Of a DNA stretch of 20,924 nt, positions 14,387 to 20,924 are shown piece after piece. Position numbers and translations under genes: made by a program. This stretch comes from UBA493 sp035655435 (GTDB lineage Archaea > Iainarchaeota > Iainarchaeia > Iainarchaeales > Iainarchaeaceae), in NCBI GenBank assembly GCA_035655435.1, contig DASRUN010000055.1, positions 1-20,924 on the forward strand, given 5' to 3'. Each line of letters begins with the position of its first letter. Within the stretch, counting starts at the first letter, position 1. The notes under the pieces are model-generated. The model was not told the DNA's origin. It saw only the letters and a program-made list of their open reading frames with translations, and ran no database searches.

Positions 14387-15205
14387 TTATTTCAATTTTT
14401 TTATTTCAGAGTATGGTCCGCTGAGGAATATTTTTCCGAGGAAAAAAACCAGTTTGAATGAAGAGGAAAAAAGTATTATTTTTTCGTTCAAAAATTCGAG
14501 TTTGTTTGTTAGAACAAATGCACAGAATTTTTTGAATTTTTTTTTCGGAAGCGTGAAGGAATTGTTTTTGTGCTTCAACCCAAGGTTTTCCGAAATTGCC
14601 TGCGCCACCGCCTCCAGCGTGCATTCAACAGCAAATTCATTTTCAATTGTTCCGGAAAAAATTTGCTCCAAGATCAAGGTTGAATCCTTGGTGTTTTCCA
14701 TTGAAACCAAATCGTAAAAATCTAATTCTTTCATGGAATTTATTTGCTCGGAAAAAACTCCTGAAATGTAAGATAAGTGCGCAGCACTTGCCTCAAGGTT
14801 TTTCTGCACATTCTCAAGATCCGACACAAAAAAATCAATCGAACTGCGCGAGGTTTTCATGAGATCTTTATCCTGTCTGCTCCGTTCCAAAAGAATTTGC
14901 AATTTTGTTACAATTGAATCAATATCATTTTCTGGCTGTTTTTGTTTCAACGAGGAATTCAAACCGATTACGAGTTTGTTTTTTATTTCCGAATAAATTT
15001 CAGATTCGCCTTTTTCGAGGACAAAAAACCTGTTCCCGCGGCGCGATAGGAAGCCGAAAACAATCAGATCTTTGAGCGAACGTGAAAGTGCGGCGCGCGC
15101 GGAATTCATGTTTGAATAAGAAGAAGCAAATTTGTTCAGGAGGGCATTGTAATCAATACCGTTGTTTTGTTTTACAATGAGAAGAACCGCGTTTTTAGTG
15201 GACAT
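14387..15205 (-). CDS. Winged-helix N-terminal protein of unknown function
   Basis: The 272-residue protein starts at ATG 15205. Residues 1-70 look like a winged helix (YNALLNKFASSYSNMNSARAALSRSL, then LIVFGFLSRRGNRFFVLEKGE; these are two parts of one domain). Residues 90-190 are mainly helical and may dimerise. The C-terminal part has hydrophobic strands (KIILFSSSFKLVFFLGKIFL) and no recognisable catalytic motif. The middle region ISENLGLKH does not point to a family. It is probably a transcription regulator, but no target or ligand is evident. The promoter region has CTTTAAATT about 30 bases upstream, fitting a leaderless mRNA. Confidence 0.65.
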   Translation of the reverse strand: MSTKNAVLLIVKQNNGIDYNALLNKFASSYSNMNSARAALSRSLKDLIVFGFLSRRGNRFFVLEKGESEIYSEIKNKLVIGLNSSLKQKQPENDIDSIVTKLQILLERSRQDKDLMKTSRSSIDFFVSDLENVQKNLEASAAHLSYISGVFSEQINSMKELDFYDLVSMENTKDSTLILEQIFSGTIENEFAVECTLEAVAQAISENLGLKHKNNSFTLPKKKFKKFCAFVLTNKLEFLNEKIILFSSSFKLVFFLGKIFLSGPYSEIKKLK

Positions 15206-15241
15206 GAAGTAATTAACAAAAATAGGAATTTAAAGGAATTG

Positions 15242-15637
15242 TTAATTTTTATCGAGAAGTTTTGGATAGGTTTTTTTCGGTTTAAACCAATGGATACCCG
15301 GATGGGTTATTGTTACAAGTCCATAGCCAAGCTTTTCTATGCAATTGAGTATTACTCTATCTTCCCCAAAATTCGGAGTGGGCAATTCAATAGAAAATGG
15401 TTTGCCTTTCTTAACCTGGTACATTACAGCCAGGATTGTTGCCTTGTCCTTGTTCCTAAGTGCAGTCTTCAATTCTTCTTGCCCGATGGCCATTTTAGAT
15501 TTTGGTCTTTTAGATTCGCGTCTTAATTGAGTTGGTTTGCCTCCTTCAACAAGTTTCAAGTCAGGAGATTTATCTCTGCGAAATCTTGCAGGAACTAATC
15601 GCTTAAGCCAGGAGGATAACATTAAAGAATTAACCAT
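15242..15637 (-). CDS. Hypothetical basic protein, family not recognised
   Basis: The 131-residue protein has a strongly basic N-terminal third (LKRLVPARFRRDKSPDLK, then QLRRESKRPKSK) and a more structured C-terminal part with IGQEELKTALRNKDKATILAV and ELPTPNFGEDRVILNCIEKLG, then YGLVTITHPGIHWFKPKK. It has the look of a small nucleic-acid-binding alpha/beta protein. No motif is diagnostic. No SD is visible before the first ATG; a second in-frame ATG is five codons downstream. It lies between the winged-helix gene and eL42, all on the minus strand, with 36 bases to the winged-helix start. Confidence 0.6.
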   Translation of the reverse strand: MVNSLMLSSWLKRLVPARFRRDKSPDLKLVEGGKPTQLRRESKRPKSKMAIGQEELKTALRNKDKATILAVMYQVKKGKPFSIELPTPNFGEDRVILNCIEKLGYGLVTITHPGIHWFKPKKTYPKLLDKN

Positions 15638-15665
15638 TTAGGAGAATAAATAGTTGGTGCCAAAT

Positions 15666-15953
15666 TTAAGCTTTTGAAACCAATTCTGATTTCTTCATTC
15701 TTTTTGGGATAACCCAGTATTTTTTTGCTCCGCAAACAGCGCATTCGGCAATATAAGTGGGTTTTTTGTTCTGCTTTTTAACGGTTGCAGTGAATTCAGC
15801 TTTTCCGCCATAACCTCTTTTGTGCTTTCTTTCGTTCTGCCTTGTACCCCAGGCCATTGTTCTGGCTTTGCCAGGTTTGAACTGTTTCAGTTTGTGCTCT
15901 GTATGAGTATTACATTTTGGACAATACAGCATCTGCTCTTTAGGAACATTCAT
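15666..15953 (-). CDS. rpl44e: Large ribosomal subunit protein eL42 (L44e)
   Basis: The 95-residue protein begins MNVPKEQMLYCPKCNTHTEH, the usual eL42 start; the frame is open much further upstream but the extension is not conserved. Two CxxC pairs (CPKC near residue 11 and CAVC near residue 73) form the zinc ribbon. KARTMAWGTRQNERKHKRGYGG is the rRNA-binding middle region (GYGGK with the modified-Lys context near the E site in the family). The length is typical. In many archaea it is followed by S27e and aIF2-alpha; those partners are not adjacent here. Confidence 0.95.
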   Translation of the reverse strand: MNVPKEQMLYCPKCNTHTEHKLKQFKPGKARTMAWGTRQNERKHKRGYGGKAEFTATVKKQNKKPTYIAECAVCGAKKYWVIPKRMKKSELVSKA

Positions 15954-16166
15954 AATCAAAAAACACCCATAATTAGAGGTATACTTAGTAATTTGCCTTG
16001 GAGAAAGTTTATAAAGCAATTCATGTGGAAAGACCATCTCAAAAAAGCATGCTCTTAGAGGCAAAATTCGAAATTTTTTAGGTGCATTGGAAATAGGGAT
16101 TTCGCAAGCGGCATTTATTGTGAGCAGCCAAGAAATAGTTAAAAAGACCAAAGATGTTGTTGTTAC

Positions 16167-16958
16167 ATGCTAAAATCCCTTGTTTTCGGGTTAACCCAGC
16201 TTATTGGAAAACCACAATATTTGCTTCCTGCCTTGGCCGGAATTTTCGTGAATTTCCTCATTCTTTTCTTTGCGGTTGATAGCTATTTCAACTTTTTTTA
16301 CAATGCACTTGTTTTCGGGGAAATTCCCAATGCATCGCTTTTCGAGCTTCCGTTCTACTTGCTCACAACATACGCGTTTGATATTCTGGTTATTGTGTTA
16401 ACTGTTTTTTTCAGCACGAGTGTTGGATTTTACATGATTTATGTTTACTCGGCATTGATGACAACAAAGCAATCAATGATGAAAGTAATGATTGGAACGC
16501 TTTCAAGGATTGGAGAAATTTTCGGATTAACATTGTTTTTGATGGTTGCATTGCTTCTTTACGGAGCGATTCTTTATGGATTAATAATTTTCGGATTTGC
16601 ATTTGAGGGGCTTGCAATTTTATCAACAATACTTATTCTCGCGCTCCTCCTTCTTGGAATTTTTGCATTTGTAAAGCTTGCCTTCACTCCGGTTATAATG
16701 GTTATTGAAAAACAAAAATTGAAACCTGCCTTGAAAAAGAGTTGGGAATGGAGCGCAAAAAAAACTTTGAACATTTTGGTTTTTCTTTTCCTGCTTTCAG
16801 TGATAACCGGCCTGACAAATACTTTCTTCGCGCTTTTGGGAGAAGCAACTGATATTGAGATTTTGGGAATAGTTATTTTGCTCTTGGGTTTGGCGTTGTC
16901 AAGTTCTTATTATAATATTGCATTCATAAAATATTTTTTGAATTCACAAACAAAATAA
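16167..16958 (+). CDS. Multi-pass membrane protein, unknown function
   Basis: The 263-residue protein starts at ATG 16167. About six hydrophobic helices are seen, around residues 18-38, 65-92, 115-140, 145-172, 200-222 and 232-250. A conserved-looking polar segment MVIEKQKLKPALKKSWEWSAKK between helices 4 and 5 resembles the loop found in archaeal DUF4013/DUF7847-like membrane proteins (typical pattern with a helix of polar residues after P-V-I-M-V-E). No signal peptide cleavage or catalytic motif is evident. It lies 60 bases before the SMC-like gene in the same direction, so co-transcription is possible but no coupling is visible. Confidence 0.7.
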   Translation: MLKSLVFGLTQLIGKPQYLLPALAGIFVNFLILFFAVDSYFNFFYNALVFGEIPNASLFELPFYLLTTYAFDILVIVLTVFFSTSVGFYMIYVYSALMTTKQSMMKVMIGTLSRIGEIFGLTLFLMVALLLYGAILYGLIIFGFAFEGLAILSTILILALLLLGIFAFVKLAFTPVIMVIEKQKLKPALKKSWEWSAKKTLNILVFLFLLSVITGLTNTFFALLGEATDIEILGIVILLLGLALSSSYYNIAFIKYFLNSQTK

Positions 16959-17018
16959 TAATACAATCAAAGCAATAGAATAGTTTTAGTTGAAAAAAAA
17001 GTAAAAGGGGTTTAGTTC

Positions 17019-20009
17019 TTGACTGTAATAAAAAGCCTTAAGCTGAAGAATTTCAAATCATTCAGAAAGGCGGAAATTCCGTTTGCTGAGGGCTTTACCG
17101 CAATTGCGGGCGCGAATGCAAGCGGCAAGAGCAATATTCTTGACGCGCTTCTATTTGCAATGGGAATAACCTCATTGAAACAATTAAGGGCTTCAAGATT
17201 AACCGAATTAGTTAACCATGATGCAAGCGAAGGTTATGCAAAAGTGGAGCTTGAAATACGGGACAACAATGGAAAGGAGTTTGTTGTCACGCGGATTGTG
17301 GACAAGCATGGAAAATCGGTTTACAAGCTCGACGACAAAAAGAAAACGCTCAATGAAATTCAATCGCTTCTTCTTGAAATCGGAATCAACCCCAGCGGCC
17401 ACAACATAGTTGTTCAAGGGGATATTACACGCATCATTGAAATGAATGCAAAGCAAAGAAGGCAGGTTATAGAAGAAGTTGCGGGATTGCAGGAATTTGA
17501 GGAGAAAAAAGAAGAGGCAATTAAAAAACTTGAGAAGGTTGAACAGAAAGTCAAAGATGCAAATCTTATTTTGAATGAAAGGGAAGCATATCTTGCACAA
17601 TTGGAAAAAGAAAGGGCAAATGCGCTCAAGCACAATGAGTTGCGCGAGGAACTCAAAAGAGCAAAAGCAACAATTCTCAATGAGGAAATAAAAATTATTC
17701 GCAAAGAACTTGATGCCGCGAAAAAAAGCCTTGAAAGAATGCAGACCGAAATAGAGGAAAAGAGAAAAGAGCGAGATAAACTTCAGGAAGAGGAAAGGGA
17801 ATTGGAGAATAAGGTTGAGGCGGCAACGAAAAAACTTATTAGTGCAAGCGAAGAAACTTATTCAGGTTTTGGGAAAGAGGTTGAACAGCTCAAGGCCCAA
17901 ATAGGGATTGTAAATGAAAGAATGAATTCCAAAAATGAGGGTCTTGAAGCAAAAACCAAGAGAACAGCAGAATTAAGTGAAGCACTTAAAGATGCAAAAG
18001 AGAAAAAAAATGAAAAAAGCGCGCAATTGAAAAGTGCAAAGGATTCGCTTGATAAAATTGACGAACAACTAGAGGATTTGAAAAAGATTGTGAGGACAAA
18101 AACTCCGAAATTTGAGGAAAAGAAAGGCGGAATTGAATCCAAAGAAATGAGTTATCTGGAACTTGGAAAGGAGATTGAGAATTATAAGGAAAAGTTGCAT
18201 GAAGTAAAGCTCAGGAAAAATGGTTTGGAAAAAGATGTGAAAAGCGCGGAGCACTCTTTGAAGGATCTTGAGGAGAATAGGAAAAGGCTCGAGGAAAAGC
18301 ACGCTAAAATGCGCGAACTTACACAAAAATTCAAATTGCTTGAGGCAAAGGATCCAAAGGCAAAATTGGAGGCAAAGGAAAACGAGCTTGAAAAAATCGG
18401 ATCGGAATTACATTCCACAAGGGGAAGAATTGAGTCCTTGGAAGAATCGCTTGGAAAACTTGAAGGAGTAAAAGGAGATTGTCCGATTTGTGAAACCCCT
18501 TTGGAGAAAGCAAGGCAGGAAAAGGTCGTTGAAAAAAGGAAACTTGAAATCCAAAAGCTCAAAACAAAGCTCAAGGGTTTTTCCGAGCAAAGGGAAACAA
18601 TCCACGAGGAAAAGAAAAAGCTTCACGCGGAGGAAAAGGAACTCAGCGAACTCAAATATCATTTGAAAAATTTTGACGGAATTGATGTTGAGCTTACAAG
18701 GGTTCGCGAAAAAATTTCCGCGAACAAGGATATAATAAATTTGAAGCAATTCCACAGGTTTGAGGAAGAGGAAAAGGCATTGGTGGAAAGGATTTCAAAG
18801 CTCGAAAATGAGAGGAATGCGGCCGAACTTGTTATCCAGGAGTTTAAGAAGAGCGAGGCAAATTCCGAAATGACGCAATTGTTCCACAGGATGGAGGAAC
18901 TCAATGAACAAAAAAATGAAAAGCAACAGCTTGTTACTGAATTGAAGGGAGATGTTGAGAGGAATCTTGCTGAGAAAATCCAAAGCATTGAAAAGGAATC
19001 AAAAACATTGGAAACTGAAATGGCCTTGTTGAAAAAACAGGTTGAGGAGCTTGAGGAAGAGAAAACGAAATCCGAAAAAAAGCTTGCGGAAGCGGAAAGC
19101 GCCCTGGAAAAATCTAATAAGGCCAACAAACTTTTGGAAGAGGAAAAGAACAGGATTACAACCAAAATCAAGAATATTTCGGAGAAAAGAGACACTCTTG
19201 GAAGGAAAATTGAAAATCAGGAACGCGAAATGAACGAATTGAATTTGCAGCAATCCAAAAATGATGTGAGAATTGTTGATTTGGAGGAAGAAAGCAAGGA
19301 ATATCAGAATGTGAAGGCATTCCACGAGTTTGTTCTTAATGACCTTAGAAAAAGAATTCCTGAGATTGAAAAGGAAATAGACAAAATGGGTGCAATCAAC
19401 ATGAAATCATTGGAGGATTTTGAGCATTTCAAAAAAGAGGTTGATGATGTCCGCGAAAAGGCAAACAAATTAGATGAAGAGAGGAAAATTGTGCTTGAAA
19501 TGATTGATAAAATTGAAGTACGCAAATTGAATGTTTTCATGGATTGTTACAATCATATTAACCGCGAGTTTTCACAGATTTATTACAATTTTTTCGAGGG
19601 AGAAGGAAGGCTTGATCTGAATGACAAGGAAGATCCTCTTGCGGGCGGACTTTTGTTACAGGCTAAGTACAAAGAGGGAGTTATGAAAAGCATTGATGCA
19701 ATGAGTGGTGGGGAAAAAAGCCTTACGGCGCTTGCGTTCCTTTTTGCAATCCAATCTTTTGAGCCTGCTCCGTTTTACATTTTCGATGAGGTTGACGCAG
19801 CGCTTGATAAAGAGAATTCAATTAAAATCGGGAGAATGATCAAGGGACAAGCCGGAAAAAGCCAATTCATTTCCATTTCCCACAATGATTCGGTAATCAA
19901 TCAGGCCGATCAAATAATTGGAGTTGCTTTGAACAAGCAGAAAAGCTCTGTAATCGGTTTGAGGCTTCCGAAGAAGGCACATGCTGAAGCCGTGCCCGCA
20001 GGGGAATGA
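17019..20009 (+). CDS. SMC-like ATPase with a central Rad50-type zinc hook
   Basis: The 996-residue protein starts at TTG 17019, with AAGGGG about 8 bases upstream. The N-terminal head is SMC-like: LKLKNFKSFRKAEIPFAEGF, Walker A GANASGKSN (31-39, Ala for the usual Gly), LDALLFAMGI, Q-loop IVVQGDITRIIEM (Gln 133) and VIEEVAGLQEFEEKKEEA. Long coiled coils run on both sides. The globular SMC hinge is missing; instead CPICETPL lies with Cys 488 and Cys 491, the exact midpoint, as in the Rad50 zinc hook. The C-terminal head has the signature MSGGEKSLTALAFLFA (Ser 896), Walker B/catalytic Glu IFDEVDAALD (Asp 923, Glu 924) and an H-loop ISISHND. It is shorter than typical SMC (about 1150-1200). Two such proteins could join through one zinc ion. 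It resembles SMC by heads and Rad50 by the apex. Confidence 0.9.
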   Translation: MTVIKSLKLKNFKSFRKAEIPFAEGFTAIAGANASGKSNILDALLFAMGITSLKQLRASRLTELVNHDASEGYAKVELEIRDNNGKEFVVTRIVDKHGKSVYKLDDKKKTLNEIQSLLLEIGINPSGHNIVVQGDITRIIEMNAKQRRQVIEEVAGLQEFEEKKEEAIKKLEKVEQKVKDANLILNEREAYLAQLEKERANALKHNELREELKRAKATILNEEIKIIRKELDAAKKSLERMQTEIEEKRKERDKLQEEERELENKVEAATKKLISASEETYSGFGKEVEQLKAQIGIVNERMNSKNEGLEAKTKRTAELSEALKDAKEKKNEKSAQLKSAKDSLDKIDEQLEDLKKIVRTKTPKFEEKKGGIESKEMSYLELGKEIENYKEKLHEVKLRKNGLEKDVKSAEHSLKDLEENRKRLEEKHAKMRELTQKFKLLEAKDPKAKLEAKENELEKIGSELHSTRGRIESLEESLGKLEGVKGDCPICETPLEKARQEKVVEKRKLEIQKLKTKLKGFSEQRETIHEEKKKLHAEEKELSELKYHLKNFDGIDVELTRVREKISANKDIINLKQFHRFEEEEKALVERISKLENERNAAELVIQEFKKSEANSEMTQLFHRMEELNEQKNEKQQLVTELKGDVERNLAEKIQSIEKESKTLETEMALLKKQVEELEEEKTKSEKKLAEAESALEKSNKANKLLEEEKNRITTKIKNISEKRDTLGRKIENQEREMNELNLQQSKNDVRIVDLEEESKEYQNVKAFHEFVLNDLRKRIPEIEKEIDKMGAINMKSLEDFEHFKKEVDDVREKANKLDEERKIVLEMIDKIEVRKLNVFMDCYNHINREFSQIYYNFFEGEGRLDLNDKEDPLAGGLLLQAKYKEGVMKSIDAMSGGEKSLTALAFLFAIQSFEPAPFYIFDEVDAALDKENSIKIGRMIKGQAGKSQFISISHNDSVINQADQIIGVALNKQKSSVIGLRLPKKAHAEAVPAGE

Positions 20010-20104
20010 AGGGAATTAGAAATAGGCGTAGTTCTATTTTAACAGGAATAATGCAGTTACAATACAATTTAATACAATTAAAGCAGTCTCTATGTAAGAT
20101 TTTT

Positions 20105-20689
20105 ATGCCTCAGTCTGATCTCATTGATGATTTGGATGACAATTATGGAAATTGGGTTGCTTTGGTGGTTAAAGGCGATGATTCCATGCCGCAGATGAAC
20201 AATGCATTTGTGAAGAAGCTGGCAAATACAAGAAACATGAGGGGAATTTACATTACAATAAACAAACCTTATGAGTTTGTGGAAAAGAATTTCAGAAAAT
20301 CGGACATAAAGCTTGATAATGTTTATTTCCTTGATTTAGTTACAAAGTACATGACCAAAAATGAAGGAATACATGTTGACAACTGTTCCTTTGTAGATTC
20401 CCCAAGCAACCTTACAATGCTTGCAATAAGTTTCATGCAGGCAGCGAAAATGCTGCAAAACAAAAACACTGAAAAGGAGCAGTGTATTTTCATTGTAGTT
20501 GATTCGATAAACACTTTTTTGGTGTACAATGATGAAACAGTTGTTAAAAAGTTTTTCCATTTTTTGATTTCGAAGGCGCGCGAACTTGGCTGCAAGTGTT
20601 TGCTTTTTTCCTCGAATTTGGAGGATGTTTCATCGCTCAACAGTCTTGTGGGAGATTTTTCTGATAAGGTGGTACGCTATGGCGGGTGA
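20105..20689 (+). CDS. RecA/KaiC-fold-like protein without Walker A
   Basis: The 194-residue form starts at ATG 20105. An in-frame ATG at 20006 overlaps the SMC-like stop codon (ATGA) and would add 33 non-conserved-looking residues; a TATA-like TTTAATAC near 20070 supports the shorter form. The pattern of strands and helices (WVALVVKGDD, MRGIYITINKPYEFVEKNF, LDNVYFLDLVTKYM, CIFIVVDSINTFLVYN and GCKCLLFSSNLED) resembles the RecA/KaiC core found in archaeal DUF835-type proteins, with VVDSIN in the place of Walker B. The P-loop Gly-Lys-Ser/Thr is absent, so ATP binding is doubtful. It follows the SMC-like gene directly and overlaps the next gene, suggesting a shared function. Confidence 0.65.
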   Translation: MPQSDLIDDLDDNYGNWVALVVKGDDSMPQMNNAFVKKLANTRNMRGIYITINKPYEFVEKNFRKSDIKLDNVYFLDLVTKYMTKNEGIHVDNCSFVDSPSNLTMLAISFMQAAKMLQNKNTEKEQCIFIVVDSINTFLVYNDETVVKKFFHFLISKARELGCKCLLFSSNLEDVSSLNSLVGDFSDKVVRYGG

Positions 20690-20924
20690 AGAATATGTTT
20701 TCATGCTGACGGCAAGCCTTTCGCTTTTTGCACAGGTTGTTTTTGTTTTTGGATTTGTGAAGCTCACGGAACCGGGCGTTAGAAAGATTTTCAGGTTCTT
20801 TTTCTTTGCAAACCTGTTGTTTTCCGTGAGCCAGGTTTCCATTCTTGTTGCAACAATTTTCCAGGGATTTAATTACAATTTTTTCATCGGCATAAACGCT
20901 TTTTTCAGTTTTTTTATGGCAGTT
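20679..20924 (+). CDS. Membrane protein, 5' part (continues beyond window)
   Basis: The ATG at 20679 overlaps the previous gene by 11 bases and has AAGGTGG (20666-20672) as SD. The 82 visible codons are open to the window edge. They encode MAGEEYVFMLTASLSLFAQ, then FVFGFVKLTEPGVRKIFRFF, FANLLFSVSQVSILVATIF and FNYNFFIGINAFFSFFMAV: three hydrophobic segments separated by a short basic loop. The sequence resembles N-terminal membrane domains of archaeal sensor-like or DUF835-associated proteins. What follows cannot be seen. Confidence 0.75.
   Translation, partial: MAGEEYVFMLTASLSLFAQVVFVFGFVKLTEPGVRKIFRFFFFANLLFSVSQVSILVATIFQGFNYNFFIGINAFFSFFMAV

Noticed and set aside
15954..16151. Upstream in-frame extension of eL42
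   Set aside because: The extension is hydrophobic/mixed and non-conserved, and the family start MNVPKE is clear at 15953.
20006..20104. ATGA-coupled start adding 33 residues to the RecA-like protein
   Set aside because: The extension lacks a recognisable pattern and a better start with its own TATA-like element lies at 20105; kept only as an alternative.

Overview
This is an archaeal chromosome segment that is AT-rich and tightly packed. The evidence is an intron-containing tRNA-Ser with a bulge-helix-bulge splice site, ribosomal protein eL42 (L44e), an archaeal HerA-like ATPase, archaeal-type SMC heads, TATA boxes about 26 nt before start codons (leaderless-type promoters), and many TTG starts. 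Short genes and compact spacing would suit a small-genome (DPANN-like) archaeon, but the lineage cannot be fixed from this sequence alone.

Layout. 1-375: the 3' end of a HAD-type hydrolase. 439-4827: a large HerA/FtsK-superfamily ATPase with acidic tails, whose P-loop is split by a 436-residue intein carrying a LAGLIDADG endonuclease. 8567-4830 (minus): a glm operon for UDP-N-acetylglucosamine synthesis (glmS, glmM, then a stand-alone left-handed beta-helix acyltransferase related to the C-terminal half of archaeal GlmU-type enzymes). 8660-9610 (plus, divergent from glmS): a protein joining a DNA-binding HTH, an S-layer-like domain and a terminal EF-hand loop. 9600-14290: an accessory-looking patch with a transposase remnant, orphan genes, a small highly expressed-looking membrane protein, tRNA-Ser(CGA), a MazEF-like and a RelBE-like toxin-antitoxin pair, a HAD protein with an altered motif I, and a DUF2391-type membrane protein with a 14-residue repeat coiled coil. 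14387-16958: a winged-helix protein, an orphan, eL42 and a multi-pass membrane protein. 17019-20924: an SMC-like ATPase followed by two overlapping genes, a RecA/KaiC-fold-like protein without a P-loop and a membrane protein cut by the window edge.

Most notable. The SMC-like protein has SMC heads but no hinge domain. At its exact midpoint (C488/C491 of 996 residues) it has a Rad50-style CPIC zinc hook, and it is followed by a P-loop-less RecA-like gene and a membrane gene rather than ScpA/ScpB. This is the best candidate for an undescribed system here. The P-loop intein of the HerA-like ATPase, the HTH/S-layer/EF-hand sensor-like fusion with its palindromic promoter element, and the transposase scar are the next most interesting items.
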